A stretch of 64,000 bases of DNA from positions 124,001-188,000 of the forward strand of contig NZ_BQYJ01000003.1 of assembly GCF_023168165.1 (NCBI RefSeq), read 5' to 3'. Shown one piece after another: positions 24,709 through 34,787 of this stretch. The translations under genes and the position numbers were made by a program. Under the pieces are notes generated by a model. That model saw only the letters and a list, made by a program, of their open reading frames with translations, was not told the DNA's origin and ran no database searches. Positions within the stretch are counted from its first letter, which is position 1, and the number at the start of each line of letters is the position of its first letter. Origin of the DNA: Niallia sp. NCCP-28 (GTDB lineage Bacteria > Bacillota > Bacilli > Bacillales > Cytobacillaceae).

Positions 24709-24821
24709 GTTATATTGGCTGAAAGAATTTTTTATAAAAGGGCTTATAAAACAAAAAAGTTATTCGATTATAAACTAGTGCTATTTTTGAAAAAAAAAAA
24801 TTAATTAGAGGTGGAGAAATC

Positions 24822-27113
24822 ATGGTAAAAAGTTCAAATATAGGATATCCGAGAATTGGCGAAAATCGAGAATGGAAAAAAGCATTAGAACAGTACTGGG
24901 CAGGTAAACTAGAACAAAAAAACTTTTTAAAAGAGATGGAAACCATTCGATTAACTCATTTGAAAAAGCAGCAAGAAAAAGGAATTGATTTTATTCCTGT
25001 TGGAGATTTTTCCTTTTATGATCATATGCTTGATACGGCAGCAATGTTTGGCCTTATCCCAAAACGATTTGACTATAAGGGCGGTGAAGTTTCTTTAGAT
25101 CAGTACTTTAGCATAGCCAGAGGGTCAAAAAACGCAGTCGCATCTGAAATGACAAAATGGTTTAATACGAACTATCATTATATTGTTCCAGAATTTGATG
25201 GATCAACGCCAACACTTGTAGATAATCGTCCCCTTCGTTTTTATCAAGAAGCAAAAGAAAAATTAGGGATTCAAGGAAAACCGGTTGTGATTGGGCCAAT
25301 TACTTTTGTTAAGCTTGCAAAAGGTTATGAAGAAAACAAATGGCAGGAAGTGGTTCAACAATTAGTTCCACTATATGCACAAATTTTGCAGGAACTGTTT
25401 TTGGCAGGTGCAGAATGGGTGCAAATTGAGGAGCCAATCCTTGCGACAACAATCGGAGCAGAAGAGCTTGCTTTATGTCAAGTGGTTTATCAAACATTAA
25501 AAAAAGCAGCACCATCTCTTAAAATTAATTTGCAAACCTATTTTGAAAGCATAGACCAGTATCAGCAGGTTGTTTCACTTCCGGTAGATGGAATCGGATT
25601 AGATTTTGTATATGATGAAGGAGAAAATTTAGCTTCATTAAAAAAATATGGTTTTCCACAAGAAAAAGTATTATTTGCAGGGGTAGTGGACGGCAGAAAC
25701 ATTTGGCGCAATGATTTGCAGGAAACATTTGGACTTTTGGATGAAATACTTAACGCGGTAGCAAAAGAGAACTTAGTTATTCAAGCATCTTGCAGTTTGC
25801 TGCATGTACCGGTAACAGCGGCTAATGAAAAACAATTAGAACCTGTAGTGGGGGAAGCAATAGCTTTTGCTGATGAGAAGCTAACGGAACTTACTCTTCT
25901 TGCAAAAGGCGCAGCCGAAGGGAAAGAAGCAGTCGCATCTGAAATACAAGAAAGCACAAAAGCATTAACAGCACTGCAAAAGTCTTCTTATCGCAATAAT
26001 CAGGATGTTCAATACAATATCAATCATTTGGAGACATTTGCAGCAGAAAGACAAGCTGCCTTTCCAGAGCGTATAGCTATCCAAGAGCGTGTATTTCAAT
26101 TGCCGATATTGCCAACAACAACCATTGGAAGTTTCCCACAGACACAAGAAGTAAGAAAGCAACGTTTAAAATGGAGAAAAGGGGAATTATCACAAGAAGC
26201 ATATGAACAATATATTGAACAAGAAATCCAAAAATGGATTAGTATCCAAGAAGAACTGGAACTGGATGTATTGGTTCATGGAGAATTTGAACGGACAGAT
26301 ATGGTCGAGTATTTTGGAGAAAAGCTGGCTGGCTTCCAGTTTACAAAATTTGCTTGGGTACAATCTTATGGGTCTCGCTGTGTAAAACCGCCGATTATTT
26401 TTGGTGATGTGGCGTTCCAGGAGCCGATGACAGTAAAAGAAACAGTTTATGCAAAGCAGTTAACTTCAAAGCCTGTAAAAGGGATGCTGACAGGACCGAT
26501 TACCATTTTAAATTGGTCATTTGTCCGCAATGATATAAAAAGAAGCGAAGTGGCAAATCAAATTGCATTAGCGCTGCGCAAAGAAGTAGAAGAATTAGTT
26601 AACAATGGAATCAATATGATTCAAGTAGATGAGCCAGCACTTCGAGAAGGCCTTCCACTAAAAGAGCAAAAACGAGAAATATATCTACAAAATGCTGTTT
26701 ATGCCTTTAAACTTGCAACTGCATTTGTGGAAAATGATACACAAATTCATACACATATGTGTTATGCGGATTTTGAAGATATTATTGACAGCATCGAAGC
26801 ATTGGATGTGGATGTTATTTCAATTGAAATGTCAAGAAGTCATGGCGAATTGCTTACCTCCTTTGAAGAAAATTCTTATGATAAAGGAATCGGATTAGGC
26901 GTATATGATATCCATAGTCCGCGTATTCCAGCATTAGAAGAAATTACTCGTAATATTGATCGGGCTCTTCAAGTGCTTGAAGCTAAATTATTTTGGATTA
27001 ATCCAGACTGCGGATTAAAAACAAGAGGAGAATATGAAACAATTGAAGCATTAAAAGTAATGGTCGAAGCAGCCAAAGAGACGAGAAAAAAGCTATTGGC
27101 AACTAAAGCTTAA
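24822..27113 (+). CDS. metE: Cobalamin-independent methionine synthase MetE
   Basis: 763 residues, full length. Transfers the methyl group of 5-methyltetrahydropteroyl-tri-L-glutamate to homocysteine, giving methionine, in the cytosol. Both MetE halves are present: N-terminal [20 protein letters not shown] and C-terminal [20 protein letters not shown]; zinc ligands lie in [10 protein letters not shown], the downstream Glu region and [10 protein letters not shown]. Start ATG after AGGTGGAG. It is the only gene behind the tandem SAM-I and cobalamin riboswitches, so both SAM and B12 should shut it off independently. A hairpin follows the stop. Confidence 0.97.
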   Translation: MVKSSNIGYPRIGENREWKKALEQYWAGKLEQKNFLKEMETIRLTHLKKQQEKGIDFIPVGDFSFYDHMLDTAAMFGLIPKRFDYKGGEVSLDQYFSIARGSKNAVASEMTKWFNTNYHYIVPEFDGSTPTLVDNRPLRFYQEAKEKLGIQGKPVVIGPITFVKLAKGYEENKWQEVVQQLVPLYAQILQELFLAGAEWVQIEEPILATTIGAEELALCQVVYQTLKKAAPSLKINLQTYFESIDQYQQVVSLPVDGIGLDFVYDEGENLASLKKYGFPQEKVLFAGVVDGRNIWRNDLQETFGLLDEILNAVAKENLVIQASCSLLHVPVTAANEKQLEPVVGEAIAFADEKLTELTLLAKGAAEGKEAVASEIQESTKALTALQKSSYRNNQDVQYNINHLETFAAERQAAFPERIAIQERVFQLPILPTTTIGSFPQTQEVRKQRLKWRKGELSQEAYEQYIEQEIQKWISIQEELELDVLVHGEFERTDMVEYFGEKLAGFQFTKFAWVQSYGSRCVKPPIIFGDVAFQEPMTVKETVYAKQLTSKPVKGMLTGPITILNWSFVRNDIKRSEVANQIALALRKEVEELVNNGINMIQVDEPALREGLPLKEQKREIYLQNAVYAFKLATAFVENDTQIHTHMCYADFEDIIDSIEALDVDVISIEMSRSHGELLTSFEENSYDKGIGLGVYDIHSPRIPALEEITRNIDRALQVLEAKLFWINPDCGLKTRGEYETIEALKVMVEAAKETRKKLLATKA

Positions 27114-27123
27114 TATTATAGTA

Positions 27124-27169
27124 GATAATAGGATAATTGGTTAGCATTTTTGCCAATTATCCTATTGTC
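27124..27169 (+). terminator. Terminator after metE
   Basis: AATAGGATAATTGG pairs with CCAATTATCCTATT around a T-rich loop; the U-tract after it is weak (GTCTAT). Confidence 0.6.
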
Positions 27170-27196
27170 TATAACGTAAGGAAAGTCCTCAAGCGT

Positions 27197-27382
27197 TTAC
27201 CTTTTGTTATGTTCTATCCACCAATCAATATGATCTAAGTCAAAGATTAGAAGATTTTTTATTGGTTTTTGATGAGGAATCATTTTTTGTTTAATTAATG
27301 CACCGATTTCTTCTTCCGTATAAATAATTCCAAGTGAGTTTAGGTAAACAATTAAAGGTTTAATTCCATTTACTTTTCTCAA
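27197..27382 (-). CDS. Small helix-turn-helix/excisionase-like protein
   Basis: 61 residues: MRKVNGIKPLIVYLNSLG, IYTEEEIGALIKQKMIPHQK, NLLIFDLDHIDWWIEHNKR. The pattern (short helix pair, then IPHQKPI..LLIFD..HIDWWI) resembles MerR/excisionase-type winged-helix domains, where the last part is the wing and recognition helix. A DNA-binding role is inference. I chose a TTG at 27382 because GGGGGGTG lies 7 nt upstream; a GTG at 27391 sits on that site. Confidence 0.6.
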   Translation of the reverse strand: MRKVNGIKPLIVYLNSLGIIYTEEEIGALIKQKMIPHQKPIKNLLIFDLDHIDWWIEHNKR

Positions 27383-27617
27383 AATAATCACCCCCCACCA
27401 AACCTTCTTTTGCGAAAAAGAAAATTTAGCAATGGGTACTAAAAAGAGAATAGTAGTATTCCATTCCCTAACTCGGGGCTAATTATTCCTAAGCATGAAT
27501 TTTTTGGAAAATATGCTTTTTCTTTTAAAAAATGATTTACAAAGATGCAAAAAACGTGATATAAATCGATAATACATGCCTTTTATGGCAAATGAACATT
27601 TTTTAAGGAATGGTTAT

Positions 27618-28481
27618 ATGGGGAGAGATATGAGTAGATTAGTTAGTGGAATGAAATGGAAAGATATTGCCATTATAATTTTTGGTTCTTTTTTATTTGC
27701 TATCGCAGTAAATGTATTTGTTATTCCAAATGATCTTGGAGAAGGTGGAGTCACGGGCATTACCATTATTTTATATTATTTATTTTATTGGGCACCCGGA
27801 ATTGTCAATTTTACCATTAATGCCTTTTTATTGGCGATTGGATATAGGTTTTTAGATAAGCTGACATGTATTTATACGATTATCGCAGTATTGTTCAATT
27901 CTTTATTTTTGCATTTTACGGAAAGTTGGCAGATTGAATCAGATGAAGTGGTTATTAATGCAGTATTTGGCGGCATATTGGCTGGCGTTGGAATTGGCAT
28001 GATTTTAAAGGTTGGGGGAACCACTGCCGGTACAACCATATTAGCAAGAATTGCCAACAAATATTTAGATTGGAATGTTAGTTTTTCTTTGCTGTTTTTT
28101 GATTTAATTGTTGCTTTTTCTTCTTATTTTATTATTGGCGCAGAAAAATTAATGATTACAATCGTTATGCTGTATATCGCGACAAAGGTAATGGAATTTA
28201 TTATTGAAGGGTTAAATCCGAAAAAAGCGGTCATGATTGTATCGGCCAAACAAAGTGATATTGCAGAAAGAGTAAATGAAGAAATGGATCGTGGTGTTAC
28301 CGTTATGTATGGCCGAGGGTTTTATACACAAAATGCGAAAGAAATTCTTTATATCGTAATAAGCAAACAAGAAATGGTGGTTTTAAAGAGAATTGTAAAA
28401 GACGTCGATGACCAGGCTTTTATTACCATCCATGATGTGCGGGATGTATTTGGCAAAGGCTTTTTAGAACTTTCTAAGTAG
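27618..28481 (+). CDS. YitT-family membrane protein (DUF161 + DUF2179)
   Basis: 287 residues. Five membrane segments in the N-terminal YitT part (FGSFLFAIAVNVFVIPNDLG, GEGGVTGITIILYYLF, GGILAGVGIGMILKVGGTTA) and a C-terminal cytosolic DUF2179 domain of ferredoxin-like fold (VSAKQSDIAERVNEEMDRGV, FYTQNAKEILYIVISKQE). Family members are widespread paralogs in Bacillus with unknown substrate. The ATG at 27618 follows AAGGA; ATGs at 27576 and 27630 are alternatives. Confidence 0.87.
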   Translation: MGRDMSRLVSGMKWKDIAIIIFGSFLFAIAVNVFVIPNDLGEGGVTGITIILYYLFYWAPGIVNFTINAFLLAIGYRFLDKLTCIYTIIAVLFNSLFLHFTESWQIESDEVVINAVFGGILAGVGIGMILKVGGTTAGTTILARIANKYLDWNVSFSLLFFDLIVAFSSYFIIGAEKLMITIVMLYIATKVMEFIIEGLNPKKAVMIVSAKQSDIAERVNEEMDRGVTVMYGRGFYTQNAKEILYIVISKQEMVVLKRIVKDVDDQAFITIHDVRDVFGKGFLELSK

Positions 28482-28545
28482 GCTGTTTTTTAGAATAGAT
28501 AGGATAGGTGATTTGTGGGAAAATTTACCTCAAAGGAGGGGGAAG

Positions 28546-28836
28546 ATGTTAACTAGATGCATGTATCCATATGTCTATTTTTTTATCGAGGAATTGGAGA
28601 CTGTGTTCGCATACCATATTCAATCAGAAAATCATAGGACGCCATCGGAAATTTTTCCGTCAAAACATTGGAAAAGATATGAATTAAAAAGCAAAAAGCA
28701 GTTTAAATTGTTTTCCCATAAATTAAGGACTCCTATTTCAAAAGAAGGAGAGGGAATATTTATAGGAGAAGATGAAAGAATTTTTATCATAAAGGAGATC
28801 AACCGTCAAATTCAATTATGGGAAAACGGACAATAA
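28546..28836 (+). CDS. Hypothetical protein, 96 residues
   Basis: Starts MLTRCMYPYVYFFIEELETV and is soluble and basic (PSKHWKRYELKSKKQFKLFS, IFIIKEINRQIQLWENGQ). Not recognised. The start has an excellent AAAGGAGGGGG site. It follows the YitT gene by 64 bp in the same direction and may be co-transcribed. A repeat remnant lies right after its stop. Confidence 0.55.
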   Translation: MLTRCMYPYVYFFIEELETVFAYHIQSENHRTPSEIFPSKHWKRYELKSKKQFKLFSHKLRTPISKEGEGIFIGEDERIFIIKEINRQIQLWENGQ

Positions 28837-28848
28837 AAAAATCTCCAT

Positions 28849-28896
28849 GTCAACGGCTGGCCAATGGGTAAAATTAAATGATTAAAGTTTCATCTT
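28849..28896 (+). repeat. Dispersed structured repeat, copy G (remnant)
   Basis: TCAACGGCTGGCC near the start and ATGATTAAAGTTTCATCTTA at the end match the repeat's termini; the middle is gone. Confidence 0.45.
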
Positions 28897-28985
28897 AATA
28901 CAGAAAAGAATGAAGGCCGGACAGGAGCCTGAATTGCAGAGTTTCTGAAATATTCCTTATTTATAGTCAGAATAGAACAAAGATC

Positions 28986-29014
28986 GGAGAGCAAAAAGCT
29001 CTTCTTTTTTATTT
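28986..29014 (+). terminator. Intrinsic terminator
   Basis: GGAGAGC/GCTCTTC stem, A5 loop, then TTTTTTATTTT. Probably ends the transcript from the YitT or 28546 gene. Confidence 0.6.
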
Positions 29015-29396
29015 TGGCAAAAAGAAAAATATAGTATTTTATCTGCTGGCGGCAAGAAAATAGACTAAGGCACTTTCTGTACAACTTTATCACCTAATGT
29101 AGAAGAGAAAGGAGAGTTGTTATTTTTTCGGTGAATAAACAACACTATCTAAAAGACATAGAAAGTAGTAGCCTAGTCTAGCTAAAATTTACATAGATAA
29201 AAAGATAGTCAGCTTTATTTTATAAAAAAGCCTACTTTAAACATACAATAATAGAAGCTATTACATAGTGGGAGGAATGTTATCTGAAAAATAAGCTCCA
29301 TCTTATTTTTTCTAGAGTACTGCATTGAAAAAATAATGCAAAAGGTCAGCTTGCTTTAAAAGCATTCTTAAATCAAATTATCCTTGCGGAGTGCAT
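29015..29396. other. Intergenic stretch with hairpin
   Basis: No gene of useful length. A 10-bp hairpin GAAAAATAAG/CTTATTTTTC (29286-29311) could end the minus-strand transcript of the gene at 29397. Confidence 0.35.
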
Positions 29397-29879
29397 TCAT
29401 TTGATTCGAGCATATCTAATAACTTTTTGTTCTAAAGAAACGATATAGTGATAATACAGAATGAGAGAAATCAGCAAAATAGGATTAATAAGTGCAGAAT
29501 ACCAAATCTTCCACCATCCATAATGGAAATATCCCCATGGTTCAGGGAGTAAAGTAACGTTTTCATACAGCAATATAACCACATTAAAACCAAAAATAAA
29601 CATAATTTTGCTGACTATCCCTTTTTTAAATGGGTAATAATTCAAAAAAATAATATTGACTGGCTGAACTAAAAAAATAGTATAGAGTATCGATATCCAA
29701 TCAATGTCTTTTGTGAAATACCAGTATCCTAAATATTTGAAGTCAACAAACATATCAAATAATAATTGAAAAGTGCTTGTAAACATCCATATATGCAAGA
29801 CACGATTGGCATTTAACCTTTTATTTAGTTTTATGGCAAGAAAATTAAAAAGTGCGACTGCGATTAGTAGACCAATCAT
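29397..29879 (-). CDS. CBO0543-family integral membrane protein
   Basis: 160 residues, about five membrane segments, the closest relative of the protein at 109: shared GYWYFTK, DWIS, PVNI.FLN.YP, LLPEPWGYFHYGWWK and WYSALINP. The C-terminus carries a short basic tail (EQKVIRYARIK). Start ATG after AAGGAG. Function unknown. It lies downstream of the AAA ATPase gene on the same strand, 78 bp away, but the link is unproven. Confidence 0.8.
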   Translation of the reverse strand: MIGLLIAVALFNFLAIKLNKRLNANRVLHIWMFTSTFQLLFDMFVDFKYLGYWYFTKDIDWISILYTIFLVQPVNIIFLNYYPFKKGIVSKIMFIFGFNVVILLYENVTLLPEPWGYFHYGWWKIWYSALINPILLISLILYYHYIVSLEQKVIRYARIK

Positions 29880-29957
29880 ATGTTTTCTCCTTATAAATAG
29901 GTATTTCTAATATTGGTTAAATAGTTAAGAAATATCCATTTTATTGGAAAATAAAGT

Positions 29958-30692
29958 TCAGTCTTTTAATAATTCCTTTAGCATGTTATCCCGATTATTT
30001 AAAAAGTATTTTGTTATTTGATAATGGTCGGTCTGTTCATAGTCAACTTCTTTTATACTGCCATGATCAAAGCTCCAAATTTTTGCATGTGGATACCCCA
30101 ATAGAATAGGTGAGTGGGTGGCAATTAAAAATTGGCATTTTTGGTTTTTGCTTAAATCATGCAAAATTCGCAAAAAAGCAAGTTGCCTTTGCGGCGACAG
30201 AGCGGCTTCTGGTTCATCTAACAAATAGATCGCTTTTCCAGTAAATCGGTTTAAAAAAAGGGATAAAAAGGACTCGCCATGGGATTGTTCCAATAAGGAT
30301 TTGCTGCCATAATGGCGATAATTGGATTTTGTATAAGGATCTTCTTCCATTTTATCCAGGTATGTCGCAAAATGATAGAAGGACTCTGCACGCAGAAAAA
30401 AGCCGTTTGTTATTTTGGGCATCCATGATAGCCGAAGATAGTCTCCTAATTCAGAATGAGCGCCATGAACATCATATTGATTATGTCTGCTCCCTCCTGC
30501 TGTATGAAACCCGCATTTATCGGCAATGGCCTCTAGCAGCGTCGATTTTCCCGATCCGTTTTCTCCCACAAAAAAGGTTATATTGCTTGTTAAATCAAGA
30601 GAGTTCAAGTTTTTTATTGCAGGGATGGAAAAGGGATATTTTTTTTTGGCTGGAAGTTCATTTTTTAATAAGCTGATTTTTTTTAAAAACAT
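29958..30692 (-). CDS. AAA-family (ABC-like) ATPase
   Basis: 244 residues with a single ABC-type nucleotide-binding fold and no transporter partner: Walker A GENGSGKST (about residues 43-51), signature-like QSHGESFLSLF, Walker B AIYLLDEPEAALS, and the switch histidine in FLIATHSPILL. These predicted soluble ATPases (AAA_15/21-like, SMC/RecF-type active site) have unknown cellular roles. Full length for the group. Start ATG after GAGGAG. Confidence 0.85.
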   Translation of the reverse strand: MFLKKISLLKNELPAKKKYPFSIPAIKNLNSLDLTSNITFFVGENGSGKSTLLEAIADKCGFHTAGGSRHNQYDVHGAHSELGDYLRLSWMPKITNGFFLRAESFYHFATYLDKMEEDPYTKSNYRHYGSKSLLEQSHGESFLSLFLNRFTGKAIYLLDEPEAALSPQRQLAFLRILHDLSKNQKCQFLIATHSPILLGYPHAKIWSFDHGSIKEVDYEQTDHYQITKYFLNNRDNMLKELLKD

Positions 30693-31093
30693 GGTTTCTC
30701 CTCATTTCTTTAGCAATGTCGTTTTCACTGACTATTTTTATGGAAATCTAATAGTTTATGGCGCTATTGCTGTCTATTCACTAGGTCTTTAGCTCGAATA
30801 ATCCAAAATAGCTTCTTAATTATATATGTATTGATTATAACAGAACGTTTGTTTGTTATAAAAAAGTTTATATAAAAAAAGTTTCGCCGCAAAAATATGT
30901 TAAAGAGCTTTTCTATTGCAAAAAGCTGAACATTATTCAGCTTTTCCTGTATAATATAAACTGATTAAAATAGTCTTTATACTAGGATTATGGCAATATA
31001 TTTTGAACTTTCTTTAGAAATCATTGAAGAAGTGCTATATTTCTAGATATAATAAAGTGCTGAAGATTTAATTGTAGAAAGAGAGTGTTCATA
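30693..31093. other. Intergenic stretch with hairpin
   Basis: An AAAAAGCTGAA..TTCAGCTTTT hairpin (about 30921-30946) is followed by TATAAT (30952-30957), a probable -10 box, so this region holds the yebC-type gene's promoter. Nothing else is visible. Confidence 0.4.
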
Positions 31094-31816
31094 ATGGGAC
31101 GTAAGTGGAACAACATTAAGGAAAAAAAAGCGTCAAAAGATGCTAACACTAGTCGTATTTATGCTAAGTTCGGCCGTGAAATTTATGTAGCAGCAAAACA
31201 AGGAGAGCCAGATCCAGAATCTAATCAAGCGCTGAAAGTTGTATTAGAGCGCGCGAAAACATATAGTGTGCCAAAAAACATTATTGACCGTGCGATTGAA
31301 AAAGCAAAAGGCGGATCAGAAGAAACATATGATGAGCTTCGTTACGAAGGATTTGGGCCAAATGGATCCATGGTAATTGTTGATGCATTAACAAATAATG
31401 TAAATCGAACAGCTTCAGATGTTCGTGCTGCATTTGGCAAAAACGGAGGCAACATGGGTGTGAGTGGATCAGTTTCTTACATGTTTGATGCAACAGCTGT
31501 TATCGGCGTAGAAGGCAAAAATGAAGAAGAAGTATTGGAACTTCTAATGGAAGCGGATGTGGATGTTCGCGATATTATTGCAGAAGAAGAAGATTCTGTT
31601 GTTGTTTATGCAGAACCAGATCAATTCCATGCTGTGCAAGAAGCATTTAAACAAGCTGGCGTAACAGAATTTACCGTAGCGGAGCTAACAATGCTTGCAC
31701 AAAATGACGTAACTCTTCCAGAAGATGCTAAAGCACAATTTGAAAAAATGATTGATGTACTAGAGGACTTGGAAGACGTTCGCCAAGTGTATCATAATGT
31801 GGATTTAGGGGAGTAA
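31094..31816 (+). CDS. yeeN: YebC/PmpR-family protein (YeeN-like)
   Basis: 240 residues, full length. Family signature [60 protein letters not shown] and the ending VYHNVDLGE. YebC proteins bind DNA as regulators; recent work also links members to relief of ribosome stalling. The MGRKW start is that of B. subtilis YeeN rather than YrbC. I chose the ATG at 31094, the family start; the frame begins three codons earlier. A strong terminator follows. Confidence 0.9.
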   Translation: MGRKWNNIKEKKASKDANTSRIYAKFGREIYVAAKQGEPDPESNQALKVVLERAKTYSVPKNIIDRAIEKAKGGSEETYDELRYEGFGPNGSMVIVDALTNNVNRTASDVRAAFGKNGGNMGVSGSVSYMFDATAVIGVEGKNEEEVLELLMEADVDVRDIIAEEEDSVVVYAEPDQFHAVQEAFKQAGVTEFTVAELTMLAQNDVTLPEDAKAQFEKMIDVLEDLEDVRQVYHNVDLGE

Positions 31817-31826
31817 TGAAATATGA

Positions 31827-31873
31827 AAAAGCCGCTAAAAAAGTCAGCCTAGACTTTTTTAGCGGCTTTTTTT
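31827..31873 (+). terminator. Strong intrinsic terminator
   Basis: AAAAGCCGCTAAAAAAGTC pairs fully with GACTTTTTTAGCGGCTTTT, 6-nt loop, then TTT. Confidence 0.9.
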
Positions 31874-32017
31874 GCATTCTAACAAACTATTCTATTTTGG
31901 CATGCAATAATACTAGAAAAAAATATTAAGAAAGTTTTAAGAATTAAAAGCCCTAAATATTAAGATTTTTCGTTTACTATAGAGATATACAAAAACGCAG
32001 AAGAAAGCAGGGAAGTC

Positions 32018-32710
32018 ATGGAGAAATTAACAGTGCTGGTCGTAGATGATGAGAAGGAGATTAGAGATGCCATTGAAATTTATTTGCAAAATGAAGGGGT
32101 AGAAGTCATTAAAGCAAAAGATGGGATGGAAGCATTAGAAAGGATAAAACAGACAGAAGTGCATTTGATTATTCTTGATGTTATGATGCCAAAACTCGAT
32201 GGCATTGCTGCAACCTATAAAATCCGTGTGGAAAAAAATATCCCGATTATTATGTTAAGCGCTAAAAATGAAGATACTGATAAAATTTTAGGACTGCAGG
32301 TAGGGGCAGATGATTATGTCACCAAACCATTTAATCCAATGGAGCTTGTTGCCCGGGTGAAATCGCAACTGCGTAGATATGTTTCCTTTGGCACATATGA
32401 AGACAAACAAAAAGTAATCGATTTGCATGGTCTAACAGTAGACATCCATGCGAAAGCGGTTGCAGTGAACGGAGAGTCTATTAAACTAACGCCGATTGAA
32501 TATAAAATTGTGGAACTGCTGTCCAGTCATGCGGGACGGGTATTTTCCATCCATGAAATTTATGAAAAAGTATGGAAAGAGCCCTGCTATAATGCAGAAA
32601 ATACGGTGGCCGTACATATTCGCAAAATCCGTGAAAAAATCGAAGTGGATGCAAAAAATCCAAGATATGTAAAGGTGGTGTGGGGACTTGGCTACAAAAT
32701 GGAAAAATAG
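32018..32710 (+). CDS. OmpR/PhoB-type response regulator (VanR-like)
   Basis: 230 residues. Receiver domain 1-120 with D10/D11, phospho-acceptor D54 (LIILDVMMP), and K in VTKPFNP; winged-helix DNA-binding domain 130-230 (LTPIEYKIVELLSSHAGRVF, NTVAVHIRKIREKIE, WGLGYKMEK). Similar to VanR/YclJ-group regulators. Targets unknown. Its 3' end overlaps the kinase start by 23 bp, so the two form an operon. Start ATG after CAGGGAAG. Confidence 0.9.
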   Translation: MEKLTVLVVDDEKEIRDAIEIYLQNEGVEVIKAKDGMEALERIKQTEVHLIILDVMMPKLDGIAATYKIRVEKNIPIIMLSAKNEDTDKILGLQVGADDYVTKPFNPMELVARVKSQLRRYVSFGTYEDKQKVIDLHGLTVDIHAKAVAVNGESIKLTPIEYKIVELLSSHAGRVFSIHEIYEKVWKEPCYNAENTVAVHIRKIREKIEVDAKNPRYVKVVWGLGYKMEK

Positions 32711-34787
32711 ATTGATTTTTGCTGGTTTTTCTTTGCTGCTTATGATTGGCTTAAGTGGATTCCTTGTTATCCAGCGATATGCTAATGAGTACAGTGAAAA
32801 AAGCTACTTTGAGTCTTCCGCTTTTTTAGATGAGTTTTATTCTTTTACAACTTATTTAGCAGTGTATGAACTATATGATATTCCATTTAATGAAGCAAAA
32901 AAATTAATTAGCGTAACCGAAGAGGATATCAGCAATTACCGAATGGAAATGGGAAAAGAAGAGGAAAAAACAGCATATATAAAAGAAGCAATAAAAAAAG
33001 AGAAAGAAAAAAAGCTAGCGGAGAATTATACGCAAAAAGAGGCATATAAGACTGAATATCATGAAAGAGCAGAAGGTTTTAGCTATTCATTTACTAACAG
33101 CAAAACAGGCAAAGTGTACAGCAACTTGGAGGAGAATGAAAAGCTGACCGGGTCAGAAAAGATTAATCCTAAAATGATGCTGTTTCACACAGACTATCAG
33201 ATCAGCAATATGGACTATTGGGGGATAGATGAATCAGAGGAAAGTCTAGGAAATTTAATCGATTTGGAGAAAGTGGGAGATTTTGAAGGAGAAATAGGGG
33301 CAGCAGCAACAAACACAGCATTAAAAGAGGAAGCCAATGCTTATGATAGGGCCAAAAGGATGCTTTTATCCTATTCTTTTATCAGTTTGGCTACGTTGGT
33401 GCTCTCTATATTTATTAGCATAAAGTCTAAAATAGTGCAGCGGCTAATCGGAACTGAAAAAATAAGTGGATATATGCCAAAAATCCCCCTGGATATTCGT
33501 GGATTGCTTGTATTGGCAACATTTGTGGGCGGGGTTTTTTGCATCTTTGGTTTTGCGGAGGAATTGCAATATGCATTTTTGTATAAAAATCTTACAGATA
33601 GCTTAGATAGTCTCTTTTTAACAATGCTTGGAGCTTTTTTGTGGGGATTAACGATTTTTCAAGGAAAACAGCTGTTAAATGATATTAGCAGTTTGCAGCA
33701 AATAAAAAAACAATGGTGCAAGAGTGTTTGCTACAGAGCAGCCAAAAAAATACAAAAAGCAATAGCTGTTTTAAAAGAAGCTTTTTTTTATCAAAGCACA
33801 GGTATACAATGCTTTCTTCTATTAGTTTTTCTGGTTTTAATCGGCTTTTTGGCCTATTTGCTTGCATTTAATTCTGGTTTTTTCGTTATTTATTTGCTGC
33901 TGTTAGCGTTTATCGGCATTCCTTTTATGATAAAGCTGGTTAAAAGAATTGGCTACTTGCATAAAATTATCGCAAAATCCGAGGAACTTCTAAAAGGCGA
34001 GGCAGGATCTGACTTGGAAATCGAAGGAAGTTCTGTGTTTGCCCAATTAGCACAAAACATCAATGGAATGTCGCAAGTGATGAAAAATTCCCAGCATGCG
34101 CAAGTGAAAAGCGAACGATTAAAAACAGAACTGATTACCAATGTCAGCCATGATTTGCGCACACCACTAACATCTATTATTAACTATACAGAACTATTAA
34201 AAGGAAAGAATCTAACAGAGGAACAACGAATCAGTTATGTGGACATTATCGACCGTAAATCTCATCGCTTGAAAATGCTGATTGATGATTTGTTTGAAGT
34301 ATCGAAAATGGTGAGCGGAAATATGGAATTAAAGAAGGAAAAGATTGATTTGGTTCAGCTTTTGCAGCAGGCATTGGCAGAATATGATGAAAGCATTCAA
34401 GCATCTAGTCTGCAATTTCGCATTGTCAATAAAGAAATATTTTTATATGCTTTTGTGGATGGACAAAAATTATGGCGTGTATTTGATAATCTCATCGGCA
34501 ATATTATCAAATATTCCCTTGAACATTCACGGGTATATATCCAGATGGAGAAAAAAGAAGATAAAGGGATTATTATATTTAAAAATATCTCCAAATATGA
34601 GCTGAATGATGGAGCTGAAGAATTGTATGAACGATTTAAAAGGGGAGATGCATCCCGTCATACAGAAGGCTCTGGACTTGGACTTGCAATTGCTAAATCG
34701 ATTATGGATCTCCATAATGGAATACTGGAAATTGAAACAGATGGAGATTTATTTAAAGTGATTCTTATATTGCAAATAGAAATATGA
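32688..34787 (+). CDS. Membrane sensor histidine kinase with long sensor region
   Basis: 699 residues. An N-terminal membrane helix, a large extracytoplasmic Lys/Glu-rich region (about 35-220), then several membrane helices (about 225-435), a linker, HisKA with H488 in ITNVSHDLRTPLTSI, and HATPase with NLIGNIIKYS and GSGLGLAIAKSIMDLH. The multi-helix arrangement is bigger than in VanS and recalls kinases of Firmicutes OmpR systems of unknown signal. Partner of the regulator at 32018. Start is TTG within the regulator's 3' end, with GTGGGG just upstream. Confidence 0.87.
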   Translation: MATKWKNRLIFAGFSLLLMIGLSGFLVIQRYANEYSEKSYFESSAFLDEFYSFTTYLAVYELYDIPFNEAKKLISVTEEDISNYRMEMGKEEEKTAYIKEAIKKEKEKKLAENYTQKEAYKTEYHERAEGFSYSFTNSKTGKVYSNLEENEKLTGSEKINPKMMLFHTDYQISNMDYWGIDESEESLGNLIDLEKVGDFEGEIGAAATNTALKEEANAYDRAKRMLLSYSFISLATLVLSIFISIKSKIVQRLIGTEKISGYMPKIPLDIRGLLVLATFVGGVFCIFGFAEELQYAFLYKNLTDSLDSLFLTMLGAFLWGLTIFQGKQLLNDISSLQQIKKQWCKSVCYRAAKKIQKAIAVLKEAFFYQSTGIQCFLLLVFLVLIGFLAYLLAFNSGFFVIYLLLLAFIGIPFMIKLVKRIGYLHKIIAKSEELLKGEAGSDLEIEGSSVFAQLAQNINGMSQVMKNSQHAQVKSERLKTELITNVSHDLRTPLTSIINYTELLKGKNLTEEQRISYVDIIDRKSHRLKMLIDDLFEVSKMVSGNMELKKEKIDLVQLLQQALAEYDESIQASSLQFRIVNKEIFLYAFVDGQKLWRVFDNLIGNIIKYSLEHSRVYIQMEKKEDKGIIIFKNISKYELNDGAEELYERFKRGDASRHTEGSGLGLAIAKSIMDLHNGILEIETDGDLFKVILILQIEI

